DNA of 14,958 nt, taken from Desulfobacterales bacterium. Its GTDB lineage: Bacteria > Desulfobacterota > Desulfobacteria > Desulfobacterales > C00003060. Numbering within the stretch: position 1 is the first letter of the stretch; every line of letters begins with the position of its first letter. This document shows, one piece after another, positions 7,334 to 14,286 of the stretch. The notes beneath the pieces were generated by a model. It was not told where the DNA came from. It made no database searches and saw only the letters and a list, made by a program, of their open reading frames with translations. The DNA is taken from positions 1 through 14,958 of the forward strand of contig DAOUTV010000014.1 in assembly GCA_030668505.1 (NCBI GenBank). The letters are read 5' to 3'. Made by a program: the position numbers and the translations under genes.

Positions 7334-7356
7334 CGTAGGGGCGGGCCGCCCCTACG
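7334..7356. repeat. Perfect 10-bp-stem G/C hairpin between operon end and FMN gene
   Basis: CGTAGGGGCG (7334-7343) pairs perfectly with CGCCCCTACG (7347-7356) around a GGC loop, 15 bp past the stop codon of the AMP ligase. On neither strand does a T-run follow, so it is not a standard intrinsic terminator. It resembles the GTAGGGGCGGG-type palindromic repeats scattered in many genomes. It could protect or attenuate the 3' end of the synthase operon message. Confidence 0.6.
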
Positions 7357-7371
7357 AAATGTAGTGAATAA

Positions 7372-8805
7372 CTACCAGCGCCTGAGCTTACCGCTTGCTG
7401 TTTTATCCAGCCGTGGCACACTGTGAAATTCTTTAGGAACCTTATACGGCGCTAAATACTGGTAACAAAACCTGCGCATTTCATAAATGTCAAAATCTGC
7501 CTTGATTTCATCCCGTAGAACGATTTTGGCACAGGGAAGTTCACCATACTGGGGATGGTCAACGCCATATACCAGGGACTCCTTAATAGCGGGATGCTGA
7601 TTAAGAACGGATTCCACCTCGTAGGGGAAAATCTTCATCCCGGTGAAATTGATGATATTCTTCTCCCTGCCCACGAGAAAAAGAAAACCGTCTTTGTCGA
7701 GTCTGCCTAAATCGCCGGTGTGAAACCATCCATCCGGCAGTGCCTGCTGCCGCTCTTGCCATGGCGAAAAATAGGCGTCAAACATTCCCTTGCCTCGAAC
7801 ATAGATCTCACCGATGCCTTCGGCGTCGGCATTTACGATTTTAACCTCGTAGTCAGGCAGGATCCTTCCTACAGAACCACGTTTTGTATCGTTTTGGGAA
7901 GAATTGACAAACGGCAGGCCCACTTCAATGATGCCATATGCTTCAGTCAGCTCAAAGGCGAATTTTTCATAAAAATCGCGTGCTCCAGACACCGGCAAGT
8001 TGATTGCTGTGGAGACCGCAAGCCGGACACCGGACAGCATATCAGGCGAAACAATGTCCGAATTAGTCAAAACATGATAATGAAAGGGGGAGGCGTATAA
8101 AAAGGTGCCCTTGTGACGAATGAGTCCGTTTTGCAGAGATTCTGGAAATGCACCGCCACACAGGACAATGGTTGCCGCCCGCCGCAGGAAAAGAAGAATG
8201 GTGACCACAAAGTGGAAGCTCATGGAAAGAACCCATATCACCACGTCATTGGAAGTCATATTCAGAACTTTGTCCGCAGCGTCCGTTCTATCAATAACAG
8301 ACTCATGGGAAATCACCACACCCTTGCTGGCACCGGTCGTTCCGGATGAAAAGCGGATAAATGCGGGATTCAAAGTGTAATAGCCTGCTGGAAGTTGTTC
8401 TCGCGCTGTACGACGATAGATGAATAATTCTTTTTTACAGACGCCGCCGAAAACAACCGGAAGCGCATTGTCCCGGGAATAGACCGCTTTGTCAAAAACA
8501 AGAAAATTCACATCGATCCGCTCCAGCACCGCATCGAGTTCATCCCCAGAAAGAGACGGAGATATTGGCACAATAGCTGCTCCCACGGACAAGACAGCCA
8601 GACTGATAATGACATATTCAATACTGTCTCCACACAATATTGCTACCCGTTCAGATGGCCCAACGCCACAGGCCTTCAGTCCGGTGGCAAGGTCGTCTGC
8701 CGCATCAAAGAGGCCTTGATAAGAGATCTGCCTGTCTGCCTCAATGACTGCTGTTTTTTCAAGGCAATCGGCTGTCTCTTGCTTCATTATATGGACAATA
8801 TTCAT
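7372..8805 (-). CDS. Acyl/aryl-AMP ligase (ANL superfamily)
   Basis: A 477-residue adenylating enzyme with the complete ANL motif set: A3 P-loop FSSGTTGASKG (152-162), A5 EAYGIIE (288-294), A7 DGWFHTGDLG (358-367), hinge and A8 starting GREKNIINFTG (379-389), and A10 TASGKLRRW with catalytic Lys473 at the very C-terminus. It should activate a carboxylic acid with ATP and pass it to CoA or to a carrier protein. With a stand-alone ACP in the same operon, loading of a starter or free fatty acid onto that ACP is the obvious inference. The acid itself cannot be read. It is a little shorter than typical CoA ligases (500-550). Its ATG overlaps the preceding radical SAM stop as ATGA (8802-8805), with GGAGAG about 8 nt upstream, so translation is probably coupled. 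It is the last gene before a 148-bp gap. Confidence 0.9.
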   Translation of the reverse strand: MNIVHIMKQETADCLEKTAVIEADRQISYQGLFDAADDLATGLKACGVGPSERVAILCGDSIEYVIISLAVLSVGAAIVPISPSLSGDELDAVLERIDVNFLVFDKAVYSRDNALPVVFGGVCKKELFIYRRTAREQLPAGYYTLNPAFIRFSSGTTGASKGVVISHESVIDRTDAADKVLNMTSNDVVIWVLSMSFHFVVTILLFLRRAATIVLCGGAFPESLQNGLIRHKGTFLYASPFHYHVLTNSDIVSPDMLSGVRLAVSTAINLPVSGARDFYEKFAFELTEAYGIIEVGLPFVNSSQNDTKRGSVGRILPDYEVKIVNADAEGIGEIYVRGKGMFDAYFSPWQERQQALPDGWFHTGDLGRLDKDGFLFLVGREKNIINFTGMKIFPYEVESVLNQHPAIKESLVYGVDHPQYGELPCAKIVLRDEIKADFDIYEMRRFCYQYLAPYKVPKEFHSVPRLDKTASGKLRRW

Positions 8806-10235
8806 GAATGTCTCTCCGGCAGATAGTCCTGGTAGATTCTTTGCAAGGCTCTAATATACATTGTCCCCTGGACAATTGCCCGGACAAGATGCCGAAAGGG
8901 TACCCTTATTCTGTGCACCCTCAGTGGATTTCCGCGCAAGGCAAGACTGGTCAACCGGGCAAAATGCTGATAGAAGCGTTTAAGCGGCAGGCGGGTTGGA
9001 AGAATCGAATGCATACAATCATAAAATCGATAGGGATCACAGATGAATTCGTGTTTATGCTCATGCCAGAATTGGGTCCCCGGCGAGGGAGAAAGAACCG
9101 TAAAACTTACCTCCGCCGGGCAGATGTTTATCACTTCCTTTTCCAGACGCCGGAAATCCTCCACGGCAAAACTAGGATGAACAATAAAAGCTGCATGCAG
9201 TACGATTCCAATCTGTCTAAGAAGGGCAACAGCTTTTCGGTTTATTTCAACCCCGGTGCGCTTATCATATTCATCCAAACGGGTCTCATCCATTGATTCA
9301 AGGCCCACATAGACGACATTCAACCCTGCCTGCTTCCACAATCTGAAGACCTGGGGATGTTTCACGATGGTATCGCTTCTCGCCCAACTGATATAGTATT
9401 TCTTTATGCCACGTTCCAGCAACAGTTCAGCAATGCGGGTCACCCGCGAGGGATTCACAAACATTTCGTCATCCACAAAATAGATGTGGTCTTCTGAAAT
9501 GGCTTCTATTTCATCAACGACTTTCTCTGCGCTCCGCTGAAGGTATTTGCCATGCATAAGGTGCGGAACCACACAAAAAGAACAGGAAAAAGGACATCCG
9601 ATAGACGTACGAAGGCTGGCAACCTGCGGAAATAATGTGTCCAGCCTCCGGGTAGGACTTGACGTGCGGATGCAAAAATACTTCGACCTCTGCACCAGAT
9701 CCCTGCGCGGTAAAGGAATTTTATCCACCTGAGGATAGACAGGCGGCGGCAGCGCAGCTTTTCGCTCAAATTCCGGATCCTGCCGAGACAGAGCTCGATC
9801 CTCATAAAAAAGCGGTTTACCCCTTTTAAACCGATCGACCAGTTCCCTTAAGACTGTGCCCCCTTCACCCCGGACGACAACATCAATACCATCAACAGCA
9901 TAATCACCTGGCAAAAGGGTCGCATGTACGCCTCCTACCACGGTAACAATGGCCCGGTTATAAGTCTTAGCCATTGCTGTAAGCTTTTTAACCACGGACA
10001 CATTCGTACTGTAAGCCGTAAATCCAACCATATCAGGTGACAATTGGCGCAGTTGTTCTTGAAACATTTCAAAGGGATGCCGCTCCACGCTCAGATCCAG
10101 GATGGTGACGTCATCGTCTTTTGGGACGCCCCCGGCAACGATTTCCAACTCCAGCGGTTCAAGGTGCAGAAACCCCTCTTGAAGCCGGCGGGCAACCAGA
10201 AGCTCAGGATGTGGTTTGACCAGTAGAATGCGCAT
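8802..10235 (-). CDS. B12-binding radical SAM protein in synthase operon
   Basis: The 477-residue protein has an N-terminal cobalamin-binding domain (about 1-140: MRILLVKPHP, then LEPLELEIVAG at 25-35, VVGGVHATLLP at 99-109 and VRGEGG at 121-126) and a radical SAM barrel (about 205-400). The cluster cysteines are C214, C218 and C221 in IGCPFSCSFC. Further motifs are YFVDDEMF (252-259) and GLESMDE (311-317). The N-terminal layout, with LEPL-type motif then ILDL, recalls the hopanoid methylase HpnP/HpnR group from memory; that similarity is an inference, not a search. A C-methylation or C-C bond-forming step on the acyl chain is likely. The basic C-terminal tail (about 415-477) could touch membrane or ACP. 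It follows the FAD oxidoreductase after 92 nt without a strong ribosome site, and its stop overlaps the ligase start. Confidence 0.9.
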   Translation of the reverse strand: MRILLVKPHPELLVARRLQEGFLHLEPLELEIVAGGVPKDDDVTILDLSVERHPFEMFQEQLRQLSPDMVGFTAYSTNVSVVKKLTAMAKTYNRAIVTVVGGVHATLLPGDYAVDGIDVVVRGEGGTVLRELVDRFKRGKPLFYEDRALSRQDPEFERKAALPPPVYPQVDKIPLPRRDLVQRSKYFCIRTSSPTRRLDTLFPQVASLRTSIGCPFSCSFCVVPHLMHGKYLQRSAEKVVDEIEAISEDHIYFVDDEMFVNPSRVTRIAELLLERGIKKYYISWARSDTIVKHPQVFRLWKQAGLNVVYVGLESMDETRLDEYDKRTGVEINRKAVALLRQIGIVLHAAFIVHPSFAVEDFRRLEKEVINICPAEVSFTVLSPSPGTQFWHEHKHEFICDPYRFYDCMHSILPTRLPLKRFYQHFARLTSLALRGNPLRVHRIRVPFRHLVRAIVQGTMYIRALQRIYQDYLPERHS

Positions 10236-10327
10236 CTATCTATCTTTTTTCGTTGGTTGTTTGTTGTATGTCGTCCGTTACAATTTTTCCGCTTCAATAT
10301 GCAACAGATTATTGACAGTTGATACCA

Positions 10328-11503
10328 CTATTTTGCTGCCTCACGACCAGCCTGTTCACCTAGCGAAATACATGTTCCCATAACGCGGGTGGACCCTAAC
10401 GCCTCGTGGGATACCGAAATACACCGTCCTGCACAATAAAGGTTTGAGATATCCTGTGCCTTTAGGCAACGCAACGGGATTTCGTAATAATCACCGGGAT
10501 GGAGATATTGGTAGCGTACCCCCTTTTCCTGGTCCCACAATTCTATAGGCCAGGCATTTTTTACCACACCGTCAGGAAATTTTCGCGCATTCACTACATC
10601 ATCCGCGCTTAACGTATACTCGCCGCATACACGGGGTCCTTCCCGGTCAAGAACCTCAGGAGACATTTCCGCGATTGAAGAATGCCTGAACACGGGCAAC
10701 ACTTTACAGAGGTAGCTGTGAACAAACAGGGCATCTTTCCTTGCCTGTTTGTTCCTTTCCCCTGCAACAACTGGGAGGATGTTGAGTCTACAGTAACCCT
10801 CATCCTGATCATCACCCGGGGTAAAGGTCGTAAACTTCAGGTAGGAGGGCATCTTTTTTTCCGCAACCGCCTGAGCCAGACAATATGGAACCCGCAATGC
10901 GACAATATCATCCACATCCCGCAAGCCTTTCACCCGAAAGGTATATCCGGCAAGCTGACGCTGATGAGGTGGAGACAACTGGTACCGTGCACCGCTCAAC
11001 TGGACGACGATGGCATCCCCACTGCAGTCAATCACCACGCGGGGGGCAATATCATACTCCCCATCTAAACCTCGTACTGTTACCGCAGTGATGATATGCT
11101 TCTCTGTTTTTACCGAAACCGTCTTCGTATTATACAAAATATCGAGTTGTTTTTCCGCCTCACTCAGGGACCGAAAAACAGATATAAGGTTTCCAGTCGT
11201 ATAAGGTAAAACGTACACCTTACCCCTGGGAAGGACTGCTTTGTCCGGTGCCAGGACTTTGAGCCTGGCACAGATTTCCGGTGCGATGCCTTCGTTGAGC
11301 GTATGATCCGGCATCCCCATTCCATGAGCATACAATCCGCAGATAAAACGATGCAAACCGGTTACAGCGGCCCCTCCGGGAAAACCGTTTTTTTCCACCA
11401 GGAGCGTATAAGCACCTTCCCGTGCAGCCGTAAGAGCTGCGGACATCCCGGCAACGCCACCACCTACAACAAGGACTTCACATATTATCTTCTCCAGTCC
11501 CAT
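10328..11503 (-). CDS. FAD-dependent oxidoreductase (FAD_oxidored type)
   Basis: This 391-residue flavoprotein starts with a dinucleotide-binding fold: EVLVVGGGVAGMSAALTA (9-26, GxGxxG) followed by LLVEKNGFPGGAAVTGL (34-50). It ends with the second FAD-contacting block, LYCAGRCISVSHEALG (355-370) and MGTCISLGEQAG (375-386). This fits the FAD_oxidored (PF12831-like) group rather than the CrtI phytoene desaturases known from ladderane gene sets. Its role is likely oxidation or desaturation of an enzyme-bound intermediate, or handling of a polyene, but the substrate is unknown. Cysteines are frequent, with no ferredoxin-like cluster motif. The ATG shares a base with the stop of the upstream acyltransferase (TAATG at 11501-11505), with GGGAG just before it. 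This implies coupled translation and a common function. Confidence 0.85.
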   Translation of the reverse strand: MGLEKIICEVLVVGGGVAGMSAALTAAREGAYTLLVEKNGFPGGAAVTGLHRFICGLYAHGMGMPDHTLNEGIAPEICARLKVLAPDKAVLPRGKVYVLPYTTGNLISVFRSLSEAEKQLDILYNTKTVSVKTEKHIITAVTVRGLDGEYDIAPRVVIDCSGDAIVVQLSGARYQLSPPHQRQLAGYTFRVKGLRDVDDIVALRVPYCLAQAVAEKKMPSYLKFTTFTPGDDQDEGYCRLNILPVVAGERNKQARKDALFVHSYLCKVLPVFRHSSIAEMSPEVLDREGPRVCGEYTLSADDVVNARKFPDGVVKNAWPIELWDQEKGVRYQYLHPGDYYEIPLRCLKAQDISNLYCAGRCISVSHEALGSTRVMGTCISLGEQAGREAAK

Positions 11504-12831
11504 TACACTCCCAGCAGGGATTCCATCCTGTTGATCATGGTATTTACCTCATCATCACTCAGCATTCCCTCGGTGTACGAAAAAACACCATTGAGTTTGC
11601 CGTGAGACTGGTGAAAAAATACACCGAGGCCCGGCGGCACCGGAACCCGTGGCATATGAAAGATATTGCAGACCTTATTCGTCATGAACCTGGGACATGT
11701 ATAAGCGGACTCGCCCACGTATGAGAAACAAAAAGAAGCAATCTGCCCCTTTAAATGCAACCGCATCAGATGACTCAAAATAGGCAAAGGAGCAATACGC
11801 ATTAAGGCGCTTGCCTCTTCGATATCCTGTGGCAATCTTGATTTTACCTGGGAATACAATTGGCGTTTAATTGAGGACAGGAGGGCGGGAAAACTATCAG
11901 CTTCATGGCCTTGAATCAGGAACAGGAAAAAGGAGAGATGGTTAAAAAATACCTCCTGGCGTACCTTTTCCTGTGGACGCGTATCAATAGAAACGGAGAT
12001 CACATAATCACCGACACAGATGTTCCTGTCAGTAAAAATCCCGTGTAAGACATACACGGCAACTCCCAGCATATAAGGCATGAGGAGTAAATATCCTGCT
12101 TCGTCATATGCGTTATCCACAATTTTCGCTGTCTGTGCCTTGTCGAAGGGAATGATCTTGAAACTGAAACCACGGTCATGAAGCGATGACGGTATGGGAA
12201 GAATGCGTGGCGGTGCCTTTTCTCCCAGCTTCAGAAATGCTCGGTTCACCTGTTGGCCGGCCCTAAATTTTTCTCGCCACCTGCATAAGTGGGGCGGTTC
12301 CACAAGAGAAATCCCTGCAGAACTTTCTCCGTTGCCTTCAAATTCCTGCTGGAACATACACAAAAACGCTTCGGCTCCCCGGGCATCAAATAAACGGTGG
12401 TCAAACGTCATGGCCACAAAACCTTTCTTGCCGGCATAGACAAGATGAAATGCAAGATGCTCTCGGGCGCTCTTAAAAGGAGCATTCACTCCCCGTGCCA
12501 GACGAGCAAAAACGTCCTCACGACCGGCATCATTGTCTAAACGAGATATATCAAATGACAACGGAGGTCTTTGTCCCTGGGAAGGTATTTTCCAGTATGG
12601 GGCAAGGTTGTAATCCCTGGCCGGTTGGCCGTTTACGACCGGATATTTCTTGATAAACCGGGTCAGGCGCTGGCGGAGTTCGTTTTCCGGCGGCGCACCA
12701 TCGAGTTCCAGGACGATCTGGGACATATTACCGGCGCCGGTTGCCCGCTTGTTCATGTAGTCAAAGGCATGAACGATCCAGTCTATCCCTGTTAAATAAC
12801 GTCTATTTTTTGAAAAGGGAAGATGAATCAT
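11503..12831 (-). CDS. Stand-alone condensation/acyltransferase-fold protein
   Basis: The 442-residue protein shows the CoA-dependent acyltransferase superfamily layout used by NRPS condensation domains, wax ester synthases and polyketide-associated Pap proteins. The catalytic HxxxD motif is H145-RLF-D149 in MTFDHRLFDARG (141-152), with the usual hydrophobic strand before it. The second half has the expected structural strand region (VFFNHLSFFLFL at 294-305) and a late LNGVFSYTEG loop (413-422) matching the floor-loop position. Such enzymes transfer an acyl group from a carrier protein or CoA to an alcohol or amine. Lying directly after the ACP, it may offload or conjugate the finished chain. 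The family is ambiguous: ester-forming, amide-forming or a non-catalytic relative. The ATG follows AGGGCGAG. Its stop overlaps the next start. Confidence 0.75.
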   Translation of the reverse strand: MIHLPFSKNRRYLTGIDWIVHAFDYMNKRATGAGNMSQIVLELDGAPPENELRQRLTRFIKKYPVVNGQPARDYNLAPYWKIPSQGQRPPLSFDISRLDNDAGREDVFARLARGVNAPFKSAREHLAFHLVYAGKKGFVAMTFDHRLFDARGAEAFLCMFQQEFEGNGESSAGISLVEPPHLCRWREKFRAGQQVNRAFLKLGEKAPPRILPIPSSLHDRGFSFKIIPFDKAQTAKIVDNAYDEAGYLLLMPYMLGVAVYVLHGIFTDRNICVGDYVISVSIDTRPQEKVRQEVFFNHLSFFLFLIQGHEADSFPALLSSIKRQLYSQVKSRLPQDIEEASALMRIAPLPILSHLMRLHLKGQIASFCFSYVGESAYTCPRFMTNKVCNIFHMPRVPVPPGLGVFFHQSHGKLNGVFSYTEGMLSDDEVNTMINRMESLLGV

Positions 12832-12927
12832 TATCTCGCCCTAACTCGTGATCCTTCGGAAATGCCCCGTGGCCGGAACATAGCTCCCGATCCAGCAACG
12901 GCCAATGTCTCGAAAAGCTTGAGGAAG

Positions 12928-13179
12928 TTACCGCATCTTGCTGATGCATGATGCCAAAGAACGAATGGTCTGAAAATCTTCTTTGGTTAGGCTCGTCTCC
13001 ATCAATTTCAGGTTGAAGGTTTTTTCAATGACTACCAGAAGCTCCACAAAGCTCAAGGAATCAACCCCCAATTCATGAAGGGGGACATCCGGTACAATAG
13101 TGGACGGCCCTACAGATAAGATTGCAGCAACCTCACGAATCAATATTTCCTCTATCTCTTTTACGCTACGCTTATCCAT
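12928..13179 (-). CDS. Acyl carrier protein
   Basis: An 83-residue carrier protein with the 4'-phosphopantetheine attachment site Ser41 in HELGVDSLSFVEL (35-47), flanked by the expected four-helix pattern and many acidic residues (KEIEEILIREV in helix 1, VVIEKTFNLKL after the site). Length and motif fit a dedicated type II ACP, distinct from the primary fatty-acid ACP in having the DSLSFVEL rather than DSLDTVEL context. The ATG is preceded by TGGAG at 8 nt. It sits 27 nt after the KS-like partner and 96 nt before the acyltransferase. It carries the growing chain and should be activated by a holo-ACP synthase encoded elsewhere. Confidence 0.93.
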   Translation of the reverse strand: MDKRSVKEIEEILIREVAAILSVGPSTIVPDVPLHELGVDSLSFVELLVVIEKTFNLKLMETSLTKEDFQTIRSLASCISKMR

Positions 13180-13206
13180 ATACTAACTCCATTGTAACAC
13201 TCCTAA

Positions 13207-14277
13207 CTACTTTCTCAATTGTATCACTGCTTTTTCTTGGCTACAGTTATATCTAACACAACTGATATTGCCTATTTTGGCCGGTTGAGTTGCTGTACAC
13301 AAATTCACGTTGCAGGGATTATCCTGAACCGGACAAGCATACCGAACCTGGTTCTTGATCATTAGTGCACCCGCAGCACAATGGAAGGCGCTGCCGGTCA
13401 TCATACTGCCGAAAACGGGGGAATACCCGGCAACCATGACACCTGAAACCGCTGTATCCTTATACCCTGTCTCATCACCGGCCATCCCGTCGGCATCAAG
13501 AACATACATATCGGGGTATTCTTTGACAGCATTACTATTAAAAGGCATACCGGATATCTCACAATACTTTTTGGGGGAGTCTCCGCGTGTTGCCAGAAAA
13601 AAGACGCTGCCCTCTCCGGGCACAGCCGACGGTGAAGCCGAAAAATGGAATGGTTTAATCTTACCATCATCAGCTATGGCCAATTTCCGACTGCAAATGT
13701 ACTCCATGACCGTACCGCATTCATCAACGGTTCCCACGAGCACATATTCGCAACGGCCCTCATTAAGCCACGATTCAGCCAGGATAATGGCCTGATGAAA
13801 GGGAAAGGAAAATTGGGTCAACGTTAACGTCGGCCCTCGGGTGCCCAGCACGTATGCAATGTAGGACGCTGCAGCATTGTGGACAGAATGAGAAAACACC
13901 GTCGGAGAAACATTGGCATCGCCGTAATCGAGAATATCATCAAGGAAACGGAAGGTTGTTACATGGGGCCCAAGGGATGCTGCGACAATAATGCCAACAG
14001 AAGATGGCTTGTCGTCAAAAACAATACCGCTGTCTTCCAAGGCATCCCAACCAGCCAACACCGCCATTTTACTGAACCTGTCCGCACGGCGTATTCTTCG
14101 CAAGACCCCCTTGTCCACGATAGTTTCTTGTGCCACGTGGTACACAGGCAATGTTCTGTTATAAGCAGAAGGAAGCTCAGTGCTACAAGGCGGGAGCCAC
14201 CCTTGCCGTAACGCCTCTTCAAAGCTATTGATTCCCCGTCCTCGTGTAAAAACAACGCCTATTCCTGCAACCTTCAT
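13207..14277 (-). CDS. Catalytically dead ketosynthase-like protein (CLF-like)
   Basis: The 356-residue protein follows the thiolase-fold ketosynthase pattern (MKVAGIGVVF, RADRFSKMAVLAGWDAL at 65-80, GTRGPTLTL at 145-153, CAAGALM at 300-306) but lacks all catalytic residues. The active-site cysteine position is Ser157 (TQFSFPFHQAI). The HGT histidine position is Ala262 (VLDADGMAG), and the GHTLGAAG histidine position is Ala297 (GSAFHCAAGA). It is shorter than normal KS (about 410). Its last 57 residues hold six cysteines and lack the C-terminal glycine loop. Immediately after an intact KS (9-nt gap), it is most like the chain-length factor of type II polyketide synthases or the second KS of aryl-polyene systems, forming a KS heterodimer. 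The Cys-to-Gln change of decarboxylating KSQ/CLF is not present. AAGGGT precedes the ATG. Confidence 0.8.
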   Translation of the reverse strand: MKVAGIGVVFTRGRGINSFEEALRQGWLPPCSTELPSAYNRTLPVYHVAQETIVDKGVLRRIRRADRFSKMAVLAGWDALEDSGIVFDDKPSSVGIIVAASLGPHVTTFRFLDDILDYGDANVSPTVFSHSVHNAAASYIAYVLGTRGPTLTLTQFSFPFHQAIILAESWLNEGRCEYVLVGTVDECGTVMEYICSRKLAIADDGKIKPFHFSASPSAVPGEGSVFFLATRGDSPKKYCEISGMPFNSNAVKEYPDMYVLDADGMAGDETGYKDTAVSGVMVAGYSPVFGSMMTGSAFHCAAGALMIKNQVRYACPVQDNPCNVNLCTATQPAKIGNISCVRYNCSQEKAVIQLRK

Positions 14278-14286
14278 GTTATACCC

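Noticed and set aside
7334..7356. Intrinsic terminator for the synthase operon
   Set aside because: The stem is strong but no U-run follows on the minus-strand transcript, so it is recorded as a repeat hairpin only.
8808..9296. 162-codon ORF antisense to the operon radical SAM gene
   Set aside because: No family features and fully inside a well-supported gene on the other strand; taken as a shadow frame.
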